Assembly (NCBI GenBank): GCA_002338655.1
Contig: DDIU01000032.1
Coordinates: forward strand, 49,237 to 113,236
Origin: Flammeovirgaceae bacterium UBA1842
GTDB lineage: Bacteria; Bacteroidota; Bacteroidia; Cytophagales; Cyclobacteriaceae
Direction of reading: 5' to 3'
DNA: 64,000 nucleotides
Below the pieces are notes generated by a model. The model saw only the letters and a list, made by a program, of their open reading frames with translations, did no database searches and was not told the origin of the DNA. Positions 36,535-45,976 of the stretch are shown piece by piece. Position 1 is the first letter of the stretch; each line of letters opens with the position of its first letter. A program made the position numbers and the translations under genes.

Positions 36535-36561
36535 AATGTCCGGGCATTGTGCCCGGACATT
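36535..36561 (-). terminator. Terminator of the hydroxylase gene
   Basis: A perfect 11-bp stem AATGTCCGGGC (36535-36545) / GCCCGGACATT (36551-36561). In the minus direction it runs into T-rich sequence (complement of TAAAAA), so it mainly serves the gene at 36586. It may also slow transcription from the convergent permease. Confidence 0.85.
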
Positions 36562-36585
36562 CACTTGATATTTACCTTATGCTGC

Positions 36586-37197
36586 TCAAGGCATAGTACG
36601 GAATATATAATCCCAAAGTGGTGAAGAAACACCAAAGGCAGTATTACTATTTTTGTAATGATGGATGCCATGATGTACCCATAATTTCTTGAAAAAGTTT
36701 TTTGGTGGCTGAAATGCATGGACAATGTAGTGAACAAAAAGGTATGCTGCATATCCAATGAGGAAACCCGGTAAAAATGCAAAAACATAATCTTGCATAA
36801 TCAGTTTAAATAGGAATAAGAGCAAGGTAGCAATGGTTAAACTTGCCAATGGAGGCATGGCGAGTCGGTCTTTATCCTTTGGGAAATCATGGTGTACACC
36901 ATGCATAATATATTGCATTTTCTTTCTGGTCTCGGTATATATTTCCATATGAAAGAGATAACGGTGCATTAGGTATTCTACAAGGGAGAATGCCAATAGA
37001 CCAACAAGGAATAACCCTATTGAAGTAACTAACGATAAGCTTGTATTGGTAACGTTCCAATAGATAAGACATCCAGAATAAATAGAAAATAAACCGATAG
37101 GAATGGCTATATGTGTTCGGGTCAGCCGCTCAATAAAAGCGCTGTTTGAAAGTCGCTTACTTCCACTATTATGAGGTTTTAATTCTTCAGTAGTCAT
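36586..37197 (-). CDS. Fatty acid hydroxylase / sterol desaturase superfamily protein
   Basis: 203 residues, integral membrane. The di-iron histidine clusters are all present: HRYLFH (about 79-84), HGVHHDF (about 104-110), HYIVH (about 156-160) and HHGIHH (about 175-180). Hydrophobic helices lie at about 33-70 and 120-155. The spacing resembles fatty acid 2-hydroxylases, which place a hydroxyl on the alpha carbon of sphingolipid or lipid acyl chains; Cytophagales make hydroxylated sulfonolipids and sphingolipids, so a role in such lipids is plausible. Its own terminator follows; an 82-bp gap separates it from bshA upstream. Confidence 0.82.
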   Translation of the reverse strand: MTTEELKPHNSGSKRLSNSAFIERLTRTHIAIPIGLFSIYSGCLIYWNVTNTSLSLVTSIGLFLVGLLAFSLVEYLMHRYLFHMEIYTETRKKMQYIMHGVHHDFPKDKDRLAMPPLASLTIATLLLFLFKLIMQDYVFAFLPGFLIGYAAYLFVHYIVHAFQPPKNFFKKLWVHHGIHHYKNSNTAFGVSSPLWDYIFRTMP

Positions 37198-37279
37198 TTT
37201 GATTGAATCTCATTTTTAACAAAATTATAGGATGATTTGCTCAACTAAAACGATTATTTCATTTATTAGTTTCAATATA

Positions 37280-38422
37280 TTAATTCATTTGCAATTCCTT
37301 TGATTTAGCTAATACTTTCTTATAAAAACCTTCATATAAAGGCATTATTTTAGTCACATCGAACTCTGTGGCCCTTTTTAGTGCATTTTTCTTGAAAGTT
37401 GGCAAATTGTCTTTATCAAGGATATGAAGCGCATTTTTGGTCATGTCTTCAACATCGCCTACTTTGCTCAAAAATCCGGTCTTGCCATTTATATTTAGTT
37501 CAGGAATACCCCCAACATTGGTAGAGATGATCGGCACTTCACAAGCCATGGCTTCAAGCGCTGCTAACCCAAAACTTTCCTTTTCGGAAGGCATTATAAA
37601 CAAATCGGCAACAGAAAGTACTTCTTCAACTGCTTCCAGTTTCCCTAAAAACCTGATGTCATCGCAATCTCCCAATTCACGGCATAGGGCCTCAATTTGT
37701 GGCCTTTCCGGGCCATCACCTACCAACAACAATTTGGAAGGAACTACCTTTCTTACATTATGAAAAACCCGAACCACATCATCCACCCGTTTTACTTTTC
37801 TAAAATTGGAAGTATGAACCAATAACATTTCCCCATTGGGGCAGATGGCAGTTTTAAAGTGCTCTTTTTTCTGTTTTTTAAATCTCTCTAAGTCTATAAA
37901 GTTGGGGATTACCTCAATACCATTATTGATTTTAAAATGCTCATAAGTATCCTTTTTTAAGTCTTCTGAAACTGCCGTAACACCATCCGAAGCGTTGATA
38001 CTGAAAGTAACCACTGGCGCATAGGATGGGTCCTTACCAACCAGGGTGATATCCGTACCGTGCAAGGTGGTAATTACAGGGATATGGATATTTTCTGTTT
38101 TTAAAATTTGCTTGGCCATATAGGCAGCCGATGCATGGGGAATGGCGTAGTGCACGTGCAATAGATCTAATTTTTCGTATTTCACTACATCTACCATCTT
38201 ACTGGCCAATGCCAATTCATACGGGGCATATTCAAAGAGTGGGTAATTTCTTAAAGTTACCTCATGGTAAAAAAGATGCTCGTTAAAAAAATCTAGTCTT
38301 GTGGGCTGTGAGTAGGTTATAAAGTGCACTTTATGGCCAGCCTTTGCCAATGCTTTGCCTAATTCTGTAGCTACAACTCCACTACCTCCAAACGTTGGGT
38401 AACAAACGATACCTATTTTCAT
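37280..38422 (-). CDS. bshA: N-acetyl-alpha-D-glucosaminyl L-malate synthase (bacillithiol synthesis)
   Basis: 380 residues, a GT4 glycosyltransferase. The N terminus MKIGIVCYPTFGGSGVVATELG and the segment HVHYAIPHASAAYMA are characteristic of BshA. The donor-binding half has HTSNFRKVKRVDDVV, LLVGDGPER and EKESFGLAALEAMACE. The enzyme joins UDP-GlcNAc and L-malate as the first step towards bacillithiol, the low-molecular-weight thiol used by many Bacteroidota. It lies 5 bp after the GH3-serine hydrolase gene on the same strand, so it is translated from the same transcript. Confidence 0.95.
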   Translation of the reverse strand: MKIGIVCYPTFGGSGVVATELGKALAKAGHKVHFITYSQPTRLDFFNEHLFYHEVTLRNYPLFEYAPYELALASKMVDVVKYEKLDLLHVHYAIPHASAAYMAKQILKTENIHIPVITTLHGTDITLVGKDPSYAPVVTFSINASDGVTAVSEDLKKDTYEHFKINNGIEVIPNFIDLERFKKQKKEHFKTAICPNGEMLLVHTSNFRKVKRVDDVVRVFHNVRKVVPSKLLLVGDGPERPQIEALCRELGDCDDIRFLGKLEAVEEVLSVADLFIMPSEKESFGLAALEAMACEVPIISTNVGGIPELNINGKTGFLSKVGDVEDMTKNALHILDKDNLPTFKKNALKRATEFDVTKIMPLYEGFYKKVLAKSKELQMN

Positions 38423-38427
38423 TTCTA

Positions 38428-41271
38428 CTATTTATTTATGTAATCAACACAATGTACAGCAGAATAGCTCCATATTGATTGATAAATTAAATCCTGAATT
38501 CTTGTACGAATATTATTTTTAATAAGTTTTCTGTTTTCGGCATCAGGGTATATGCGGTTGGAAAGGAACACATAGACCAGTTGAAATTCAGGGTCTACCC
38601 AAACAGCCGTTCCCGTAAAACCTGAATGACCAAAGGTTTTTCCCGATGCAAAACGGGAAGTTGGGCTATTCCATTCACCCAGTACCGGTTTGTCCCACCC
38701 AATGCCTCTTCGGTTACTTTCGTATTGTTGTGAGGTAAACCGCTCAACTGTGCCTTTCATAAAATAGGTGCTTCCTCCATAGTGTCCGTCCTGTAAGTTC
38801 ATTTGCATCAATTTGGCTAAATCAAGGGCATTGCTAAAGAGGCCCGCATGACCTGCTACACCTCCAAGCATTGCAGCCCCCTGATCATGCACCAAACCAT
38901 CAACAAGGGTTTTGCGAAAATAGTTGTCGTACTCTGTTGGAGCGATCAAGCTGAGGGGGTATTTACATAGGGGCAGGTAGCTAAGCGTGCTTAATCCAAG
39001 TGGATCATAGAAATTTTGTTGTAGAAACTCTTCGAGGGGTTGGTTAATGTTTTTCTCTATTATTTTGAGTAGTAGGTAGTAGCCCATGTCACTGTATTTA
39101 TAGTCATAGGGTTTTCTATATTCCTTGGTTCTAAGTTTCGAATCTTTCACCCATTGCCAAAGGCTGTCACGCATTAGCTCCGATCCGAACAAGCCATCAG
39201 ATACTTGATTTGAAAAAACTGAGTCCCTATACTGGCTCATATACTGGGTGTTGTTGATCGTATCGGACATCACCTGTTTCCAAAATGGTAAAAAAGGCCA
39301 CAGACCAGCCTGATGGGTGAGGATGTCGCGCAAGATCATGTTCTCCTTATTCGTACCCCTTAATTCAGGTAAGTATAGGGAGGCTTTTTTATCTAAATCG
39401 ATCACTCCCCTTTCTTCCAAAAACATAATGGCTTGAGTGGTAGCAGCTACTTTTGTTATGGAGGCGATATCATAAATGGTATGGTCATCTACCGGTGTAA
39501 TACTATCGTAAGTATAATAACCATAGGACTTGTTAAGTATAATTTTTCCATTTCGGGCAACTAGTATTTGGCAACCGGGGGTATCCTGCCCTTTGATAGC
39601 CTCAATAGCTATCTTATCGATTTTGCGGAGTATTTTACTATCCATCCCCACTTCTTCCGGTAGGCCAAATGCAAGTCGGTCAAGTGTATGGGTTACAATT
39701 CCCGTTCCGTTGGGCAAGTCACTGGAAATTGAAACAGGCAGCTTGCCCAAAGCCGGTAAGCTTCCGAAAATAATTTGTGGTACCACTTTTTGGTATTCTT
39801 CATCGGCATTATAAGCTACTACCAATGAGCTTACACCATAAAACTCCCTAAGCTTATACGGGTTGATAAATGAACATAAAATGACATTTGTTTTAAGGCT
39901 CAGTTTGTTAATTAAAGTGACTGTACTTTCATTCCAATTTTCATTAAATACCCCTATAACCACATAGTCATATAAAGGTAAATTCTTTTCCAGCCTAGTG
40001 TAGTCACGTGAAAGGTTGTAGTGACTAAAAATGGTGTATTTATCAAGTGTTTCGGTAAATTCCTTGCCTTCACCAATGGATAGGGAGGCAAAGGATTTCT
40101 CATCCAATATTTTTATAGGAATAACATCTGACACATCACGGGCTATGGTAACAGATTGTCGATAGAGTTCTTGGTTTATTAATTTGGTTGTGGGAGTACT
40201 GAGTTTAAAAAATAGGTTATCAACCACTATCTCTTTGGGGTGCACTATACCAGCATTAGCTTTAAGGGTAAGAATCTTAGTTGCACTCTCGTTAAGTCGG
40301 CCAAGGCTCACTTTTTTTCTTTTGAGAAGCTTCTTGATACTTTTAATACTTGCACTCACATCCGGGGTAATCAGCATGTCAACACCCGCAGCAAAGGAAA
40401 GGGCTTCGGCCTTGCCTGCATGATATTTATCTTGAATGATTTTTTTGTTAAAATCATCTGAAATGATAAGCCCATTAAATTTCAAATTCTTTTTGAGCAC
40501 ATTTATTGTCGTCTCAGATAAAGAGGAAGGGATGTTTTTATTGTCCAATGACGTTATGGCGTGGCTTACCATTATGGCATCAGTGTTATTATTAATAAGG
40601 CTTAGAAATGGAGTTATTGAGGTTTCCTGTATATTTTTCTTATCTAGCAGCCGGTTGTTGATCAAGCCATCATCATAGATCCCCGGGAAAAACGTAGTGC
40701 AGGTCAATAGGCCGTTTTCCTGAAGGCCTTTCATCATGGCGAGACCTTTGCGCCCTACCAGCGCTGGGCTGTCACCCAGTACATTGGTAAAACTTTGGTC
40801 ACCAATGAGCACTGATGGGGACAAGCTCATATTAATCCCTGTCAGTTTCATTTGGCGTCCTTGTTCCAGCCCTAATCGATAATTGAGACTATCCTTATCA
40901 ATGGCACCAAGGGCCAGTTGGTTTGGAAATTTGGTGGCACTATAGTTTAATCCATTATCTGCGGCTATCAGTAAGGGTACTGTACTTATCTTTTGAAACC
41001 GGTTGATGAGTTCTATTTGCCTATTGACATTGTTGTCCATGAACACCAGTCCACCAATTTCGTACTTTTGAATAATACTCTCAATTTTTTCATGTTCTTG
41101 CTCGGTTCCATTGCTATAAACCGGCACCAAAAATAGCTGGCCAATATGCTGTTCCATGGTAAGAGACTGAAATACACTATCTGCCCATTGGTTATGGGTA
41201 TTGGCTACTTGCGCTTGAGATAATTGCGTTAAAAAAATGGAGACTATAACACTAAAAAATTTTCTGGTCAT
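38428..41271 (-). CDS. GH3 glycosidase-like / class C beta-lactamase-like serine hydrolase fusion
   Basis: 947 residues from the ATG at 41271, which gives a signal peptide (ending LSQAQ); the frame is open to 41346. The N-terminal half is a GH3 (NagZ-like) barrel: HIGQLFLVP, IGGLVFMDNN, LLIAADNG and GLIISDDF, the last with the nucleophile-type Asp. The usual KHFPGHG loop reads CTTFFPGIYDDG, lacking Lys and His. After a GH3 C-terminal-like stretch comes a serine hydrolase (about 575-930) with SITK as the S-x-x-K motif, YSDMGY and GHSGFTGT. Fusions of this kind are common in Bacteroidota and probably act in peptidoglycan recycling or remodelling in the periplasm. It is upstream of bshA in the same operon. 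Confidence 0.88.
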   Translation of the reverse strand: MTRKFFSVIVSIFLTQLSQAQVANTHNQWADSVFQSLTMEQHIGQLFLVPVYSNGTEQEHEKIESIIQKYEIGGLVFMDNNVNRQIELINRFQKISTVPLLIAADNGLNYSATKFPNQLALGAIDKDSLNYRLGLEQGRQMKLTGINMSLSPSVLIGDQSFTNVLGDSPALVGRKGLAMMKGLQENGLLTCTTFFPGIYDDGLINNRLLDKKNIQETSITPFLSLINNNTDAIMVSHAITSLDNKNIPSSLSETTINVLKKNLKFNGLIISDDFNKKIIQDKYHAGKAEALSFAAGVDMLITPDVSASIKSIKKLLKRKKVSLGRLNESATKILTLKANAGIVHPKEIVVDNLFFKLSTPTTKLINQELYRQSVTIARDVSDVIPIKILDEKSFASLSIGEGKEFTETLDKYTIFSHYNLSRDYTRLEKNLPLYDYVVIGVFNENWNESTVTLINKLSLKTNVILCSFINPYKLREFYGVSSLVVAYNADEEYQKVVPQIIFGSLPALGKLPVSISSDLPNGTGIVTHTLDRLAFGLPEEVGMDSKILRKIDKIAIEAIKGQDTPGCQILVARNGKIILNKSYGYYTYDSITPVDDHTIYDIASITKVAATTQAIMFLEERGVIDLDKKASLYLPELRGTNKENMILRDILTHQAGLWPFLPFWKQVMSDTINNTQYMSQYRDSVFSNQVSDGLFGSELMRDSLWQWVKDSKLRTKEYRKPYDYKYSDMGYYLLLKIIEKNINQPLEEFLQQNFYDPLGLSTLSYLPLCKYPLSLIAPTEYDNYFRKTLVDGLVHDQGAAMLGGVAGHAGLFSNALDLAKLMQMNLQDGHYGGSTYFMKGTVERFTSQQYESNRRGIGWDKPVLGEWNSPTSRFASGKTFGHSGFTGTAVWVDPEFQLVYVFLSNRIYPDAENRKLIKNNIRTRIQDLIYQSIWSYSAVHCVDYINK

Positions 41272-41397
41272 GCAGCGTGTTACTTTTATGATTACAGCTA
41301 ATATTGAGTAGTTTTGTAATACTACGAAGTTAAATAAATAAACCACAAGTGACCATTGGCAGATGTTGGGTTATGGTTTAAAATAATTTAAAAGAAG

Positions 41398-41742
41398 ATG
41401 AAAGTCCCCTCACTTTTCAAAATACCACAATACCAAAGGTTTAAAATTGTACCGCGGCATTATGATCCGATCAAGGAGGAAATAGAGCAGCGTACAGCCC
41501 AGATAAAAAACGAATTGAAGGGTGAAGATGCAGAGCTTACTGGGAGATCCTCTAGGCTGGTGGGAGCCTTTAAAACCAATAAATCCAAATCAGGTGGATC
41601 AGCGTCTCTCATGCAATTTATCATTATGCTTTTACTGGCATTTATGATATTTGGATATATCTATTTAGGCAGCACTGCGTTGTATATTTTTATAACAGCT
41701 TCGGCAATATTGTTGTACCTGAAAATGAAGCGCATTATATAG
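41398..41742 (+). CDS. Small membrane protein at the head of the mutL-rhomboid operon
   Basis: 114 residues. A basic, soluble N terminus (FKIPQYQRFKIVPRHYDPIKEE) is followed by a linker with Ser/Gly/Lys and two hydrophobic helices (about 70-88 and 90-107), ending KMKRII. No known domain is recognised. It lies 11 bp before mutL. A protein like this next to mutL is seen in related genomes, as far as I recall, but its function is not known. Confidence 0.7.
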   Translation: MKVPSLFKIPQYQRFKIVPRHYDPIKEEIEQRTAQIKNELKGEDAELTGRSSRLVGAFKTNKSKSGGSASLMQFIIMLLLAFMIFGYIYLGSTALYIFITASAILLYLKMKRII

Positions 41743-41753
41743 TCAATTTCTGA

Positions 41754-43565
41754 ATGCCCGATATAATTAAACTCCTTCCCGACTCACTGGCTAATCAAAT
41801 AGCAGCTGGTGAAGTAGTGCAACGCCCTGCTTCAGCAGTAAAGGAGCTTTTGGAAAATGCGATAGATGCAGAAGCAGATTTTATCAAACTGATCGTTAAG
41901 GATGCCGGCAAAATACTGATCCAGGTGATGGACAATGGGAAAGGGATGTCCGCTACTGATGCCCGGATGAGCCTTGAGCGTCATGCTACCTCAAAGATCA
42001 GTAGGTCCGAAGATTTATTTTCTATCCGTACCATGGGCTTTAGAGGGGAAGCTTTGGCTTCCATAGCTGCGGTATCACAAATGGAAATCAAAACTTGTCA
42101 GCAAGACGAGGAATTAGGGTCATTAATCGCTATTGAAGCATCTGAAGTAAAGAAACAGGAGCCCGTGGCCTGTGATAAGGGAACCTCCATTGCGGTAAAG
42201 AACCTGTTTTACAATGTACCTGCGAGACGTAATTTCCTAAAGTCAAATGGGGTTGAAATGAAGCACATTGTCGATGAGTTTCAGCGCATTGCCCTTTCTA
42301 ACCCTGGTGTTGGGTTTTCATTGCATAACAATGATTTGGAGGTATATAATCTTCCCAAAGGAAAATTAAGTCAGCGCATTGTTCATATTTTTGGTAAAAA
42401 TTATCAGGAACAACTTGTCACCTGTGACGAGACATTGGAGCATATTAATATTTATGGCTATGTGGGCAAGCCCGAATTTGCCAAAAAGACCCGCGGGGAA
42501 CAGTTCTTTTTTGTGAACAACAGGTTTATTAAAAGTGGCTATTTGAATCATGCGGTATCCAATGCTTTTCAGGGGCTTATCGCTGAGGGCACTTTCCCAT
42601 TTTATGTCCTTTTTATTGGCATTGACCCTAAACATATCGACATCAACGTACACCCTACAAAGACCGAGATCAAATTTGATGATGAACGCACGGCCTATAC
42701 GCTGGTAAGGGCTGCTGTACGACAGGCTTTGGCCACGCATAATATTACACCTGCATTGGATTTTACGGCAGATATTAACTTGGGGCAAAAATTGGCGGTA
42801 AGCCGTGAAACCATCAAGGAAAAGAATTATGGCCAGTTCAGGAGTACGGATTTACAGCAATCAAACCTGGAAAATTGGGATCGTCTTTTTGATGAAAATA
42901 AAGGAAAAGGTGATATTGATGATTTCAAAAAGCATGATGACCAAGCGGTGACACTTACTTTTGGTAGTGAAATCAATAGCGGAAAGGAGCTGGCAGAGAG
43001 CCATGAAAAGGGCAAACCGATTTTTCAACTCCATAACCGTTATATTGTTACCCAAGTAAAATCCGGTATGCTACTCGTAGATCAACAAGCCGCCCATGAA
43101 AGGGTGCTCTATGAGAAATATACGCTCTATCTCGAAAAGAAATCTGGAGCTTCGCAACAATCACTGTTTCCTGAGGCCGTTTCACTCAACCCTTCGGACT
43201 TTGCGCTCGTAATGGAGATGGAAGAAGAAATTGCTTCGTTAGGATTTTTAATAGAACCGTTTGGCAAAAGTGACGTATTGATCAAAGGAATGCCAGCAGA
43301 GGTTTCGGGCAATGAAAAGGATATATTTGAAGGGCTGATCGACCAGTTTAAAAAGAATGTAGAACTATCTTTACCAAAAAAAGAAAATTTGGCCCGGGCT
43401 TTGGCCAAACGGACTGGACTGAAAATAGGCAGCAGACTTAATGAACAGGAAATGGAGGTGTTAATAGACCAACTTTTCGCTTGTAAAAATGCCAATTACG
43501 CACCCAATGGAAGATCGACATTCCATATTTTAGAAATTAGTAATATTGAGAATTATTTTAAATAA
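41754..43565 (+). CDS. mutL: DNA mismatch repair protein MutL
   Basis: 603 residues. The GHKL ATPase domain (1-330) has NQIAAGEVVQRPASAVKELLENAIDA in blocks, DNGKGM, RHATSKI, TMGFRGEALASIA and NVPARRNFLKS; FVNNRFIKS and DINVHPTKTEIKF close the transducer part. The C-terminal dimerisation domain has VDQQAAHERVLYE at about 442-454, where endonuclease-type MutL proteins have DQHA, and APNGRST at 583-589 where they have a CPHGRP-like motif. It couples MutS recognition to strand removal. Tightly packed with the small gene before (11 bp) and rhomboid after (5 bp). Confidence 0.96.
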   Translation: MPDIIKLLPDSLANQIAAGEVVQRPASAVKELLENAIDAEADFIKLIVKDAGKILIQVMDNGKGMSATDARMSLERHATSKISRSEDLFSIRTMGFRGEALASIAAVSQMEIKTCQQDEELGSLIAIEASEVKKQEPVACDKGTSIAVKNLFYNVPARRNFLKSNGVEMKHIVDEFQRIALSNPGVGFSLHNNDLEVYNLPKGKLSQRIVHIFGKNYQEQLVTCDETLEHINIYGYVGKPEFAKKTRGEQFFFVNNRFIKSGYLNHAVSNAFQGLIAEGTFPFYVLFIGIDPKHIDINVHPTKTEIKFDDERTAYTLVRAAVRQALATHNITPALDFTADINLGQKLAVSRETIKEKNYGQFRSTDLQQSNLENWDRLFDENKGKGDIDDFKKHDDQAVTLTFGSEINSGKELAESHEKGKPIFQLHNRYIVTQVKSGMLLVDQQAAHERVLYEKYTLYLEKKSGASQQSLFPEAVSLNPSDFALVMEMEEEIASLGFLIEPFGKSDVLIKGMPAEVSGNEKDIFEGLIDQFKKNVELSLPKKENLARALAKRTGLKIGSRLNEQEMEVLIDQLFACKNANYAPNGRSTFHILEISNIENYFK

Positions 43566-43570
43566 AGAAC

Positions 43571-44365
43571 ATGCTTAGACTGACCCCTGTTGTAAAAAAC
43601 CTGCTTATAATAAATGTTGTCTTTTTTATTATGCAACAGATTTTTACGGGAATACATTTTACAGAATTGGTATCCCTATGGAAATTTGGTTCTGTAAATT
43701 TTGCCCCTTACCAGTTTGTGACCTATATGTTTGCCCATGGTGGGTTTATGCATATTTTGTTTAACATGCTAGGTTTGGTGTTCCTAGGGCCGTTACTGGA
43801 GCAGTTTTGGGGACCTAAACGATTCCTAATATTTTATTTAGTAACGGGTATAGGTGCAGGGGTTCTTTACAATGGCATTGAGTTCTTTCAAGTAAATAAA
43901 ATAAACAATGCAGTAGAGGATTATATAGCACACCCTGATCCTGAAGCTTTCAATCGGTTGATTGTTGAAAACATTGATAACGCCAGCCAAGCGGTGTATG
44001 AATTTATTAATTATTATGCCGAAAACCCTGACAGCGAACAAGCAAGGGACCGCAGTATATCACTCGCAAGACAATTAGCTACAGAAACCCATAATTATGG
44101 ATCGATGTTGGGAGCTTCCGGGGCAGTATATGGTATATTGATGGCCTTTGGCTTGCTCTTTCCTAATACAGAACTCATGTTATTGTTTCCACCCATCCCC
44201 ATAAAAGCCAAATATTTGGTACTGATATTAGGGGCTGTTGCGCTATATTCAGGACTGAATAGGGCAGGAGGCGATAATACAGCCCACTTTGCACATCTGG
44301 GCGGTATGGTATTTGCGTTTATTATGATACAAATTTGGAAAAATGACCGAAACAAATTTTATTGA
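43571..44365 (+). CDS. Rhomboid family intramembrane serine protease 1
   Basis: 264 residues. Six or so membrane helices; the active site Ser183 lies in GASGAVYG and the catalytic His242 in FAHLGG. HGGFMHILFNMLGLVFLGPLLE is the typical helix 2 region. Between helices 3 and 4 there is an inserted soluble segment of about 65 residues (about 110-175) rich in Asp, Glu and Asn, longer than in most bacterial rhomboids. It cleaves membrane protein segments within the lipid bilayer; substrates are unknown. Followed 6 bp later by a second rhomboid gene. Confidence 0.92.
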   Translation: MLRLTPVVKNLLIINVVFFIMQQIFTGIHFTELVSLWKFGSVNFAPYQFVTYMFAHGGFMHILFNMLGLVFLGPLLEQFWGPKRFLIFYLVTGIGAGVLYNGIEFFQVNKINNAVEDYIAHPDPEAFNRLIVENIDNASQAVYEFINYYAENPDSEQARDRSISLARQLATETHNYGSMLGASGAVYGILMAFGLLFPNTELMLLFPPIPIKAKYLVLILGAVALYSGLNRAGGDNTAHFAHLGGMVFAFIMIQIWKNDRNKFY

Positions 44366-44371
44366 CAAATA

Positions 44372-45295
44372 ATGTATAGTAGTATTAAGGACGATTTTAA
44401 GAATGCATTTAATAGGCCGAACAGTGCCCATACTCAGCTTATTATTATCAATGTAGTTGTTTTTTTAGTGCTGGCAGTTTTAAATGTCTTCTCCTCACTT
44501 TTCGGATTTACCTGGTTGTTTGATTTTGTTTATAATCAATTTAGCATACCACCGGTATTCAGTGACTTTTTGTCCAGACCATGGACAATCATCACCTATG
44601 CATTTGCGCATAGTCTTACGGACATATTCCATATTTTATTTAATATGCTCGTATTTTATTGGTTTGCCAGACTTATCATAGAGTATTTGGGCAGTGATAA
44701 GGTGATAAGCCTATATGTGTTAGGGGCATTGGCAGGGAGTGTGGCCTATTTGATGGTTTATAATCTTGTTCCATTTTATATTGAGAAGAGTGGATTTTCA
44801 GGAATGGTGGGTGCCTCAGCAGCGGTTTATGCCGTAGTGGTTGCAGCGGCTACGTTATTGCCGAATTATACGTTTCACCTACTCTTTATTGGTCCAGTTA
44901 AAATAAAATATATTGCAGCTTTTTATATTTTATTATCCTTTTTGGGTTCAGTAGGTGGTAATGCAGGTGGAAATATTGCCCATTTGGGCGGGGCATTGAT
45001 GGGGTACTTCTTTATTGTACAGATTCAAAAAGGCAATAATATTGGGGCTTGGGTACTCACTACCATGTATTTCTTCAAGAGCTTTTTTGTACGCTCACCC
45101 AATATCAAAGTCTCTTATAAAAAAGAGAAGAGCACTTTCAAATCAAAATCCACAGTAGGTGCAAGCAAAAAAAGCATGAATTCAACAACTAGTCAGGATG
45201 AAATCGATGCTATTCTTGATAAAATTTCCGAAAAAGGCTACGAGAGCCTGTCCAAGGAAGAAAAACAAAAGCTCTTTAATGCGAGTAAAAAATAG
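44372..45295 (+). CDS. Rhomboid family intramembrane protease 2 with C-terminal DUF6576-like tail
   Basis: 307 residues. The membrane domain has HILFNMLVFYWFARLI, GMVGASAAVYAVV with Ser149 and NIAHLGGALMG with His204, so the catalytic Ser/His pair is kept, but the Gly after Ser is replaced by Ala (GASA). The cytoplasmic tail (about 235-307) is lysine-rich and ends DEIDAILDKISEKGYESLSKEEK and LFNASKK, the short helical module found at the end of many Bacteroidota rhomboids. Last gene of the mutL operon. Activity is probable but the altered GxSG motif makes it less certain. Confidence 0.9.
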   Translation: MYSSIKDDFKNAFNRPNSAHTQLIIINVVVFLVLAVLNVFSSLFGFTWLFDFVYNQFSIPPVFSDFLSRPWTIITYAFAHSLTDIFHILFNMLVFYWFARLIIEYLGSDKVISLYVLGALAGSVAYLMVYNLVPFYIEKSGFSGMVGASAAVYAVVVAAATLLPNYTFHLLFIGPVKIKYIAAFYILLSFLGSVGGNAGGNIAHLGGALMGYFFIVQIQKGNNIGAWVLTTMYFFKSFFVRSPNIKVSYKKEKSTFKSKSTVGASKKSMNSTTSQDEIDAILDKISEKGYESLSKEEKQKLFNASKK

Positions 45296-45327
45296 GTATT
45301 AAAAACACTTTGGGTTGATGGCGGAGT

Positions 45328-45336
45328 GTTAGACGC
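45328..45336 (+). other. Integron-type core site (left boundary of a cassette-like segment)
   Basis: GTTAGACGC fits the R-prime core GTTRRRY of attC sites. The preceding GGGTTGA (45312-45318) resembles the L-prime box. The start codon of the following gene comes 7 bp later, typical of gene cassettes. Confidence 0.45.
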
Positions 45337-45343
45337 AAAAATT

Positions 45344-45976
45344 ATGAAGTTTTTAATTCCATTAATACTTTTTGGTTTTTTCTTTGGTTGTTCAAAACAA
45401 AGGCCTACTTCCTTAGCTGCCGATACAACAATAATATCAATTTTCTCAGATACTGAAATAGACGATTTGAGTAGGATTCTTGATTTTTTTGAAAGTCAAA
45501 TATGCGAAATTGAAGGAGTTGATAACGTCACTTCAATTGTTTGCTATCCAAGTTTCTTTAACCGAATGAAAGCATCTATGGAATTAGGTGAATTTAAAAC
45601 GGGAATATCTTTTGATGAACAAAAAGAACTTTACAGTCGAATCAAACCTTCAAGTTTTAATATGATTTGGAGATTCAGCTGGAAAATCCAATCTACTCAC
45701 AATTCAAAAGACACATTGAAGTCCATTATTTGGAACTATGACGGAAAATACATCGACTTTCTTAAAGAGTTCTCAAAAGATAATGATGTTGTGAAGAACT
45801 ATTTTGAAACTTACGAATTAGTTGGAGACATTTCACCTTCTATGATAGCTAAACTTATTGCTTATCATGACATATATAACATTAACGACATCAGAATGAG
45901 ATTGCTTATTGCCATCCATTACTTAACATTAAATGACGACATCAAGAGGAAAGAGAAAATAGAAATCAGCATCTAA
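45344..45976 (+). CDS. Lipoprotein of unknown function in a cassette-like segment
   Basis: 210 residues from the ATG at 45344 (a GTG at 45326 would extend it by six residues but ruins the signal peptide and overlaps the core site). A lipoprotein signal ends FFFGC (Cys16). The mature part is alpha-helical in look, with YSRIKPSSFNMIWRFSWKIQ and DISPSMIAKLIAYHDIYN, and no known domain. The stop codon lies inside an ATCTAAC word that begins a putative attC site, and the start follows GTTAGACGC closely. Gene, start position and stop position thus fit a captured gene cassette. Confidence 0.75.
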   Translation: MKFLIPLILFGFFFGCSKQRPTSLAADTTIISIFSDTEIDDLSRILDFFESQICEIEGVDNVTSIVCYPSFFNRMKASMELGEFKTGISFDEQKELYSRIKPSSFNMIWRFSWKIQSTHNSKDTLKSIIWNYDGKYIDFLKEFSKDNDVVKNYFETYELVGDISPSMIAKLIAYHDIYNINDIRMRLLIAIHYLTLNDDIKRKEKIEISI

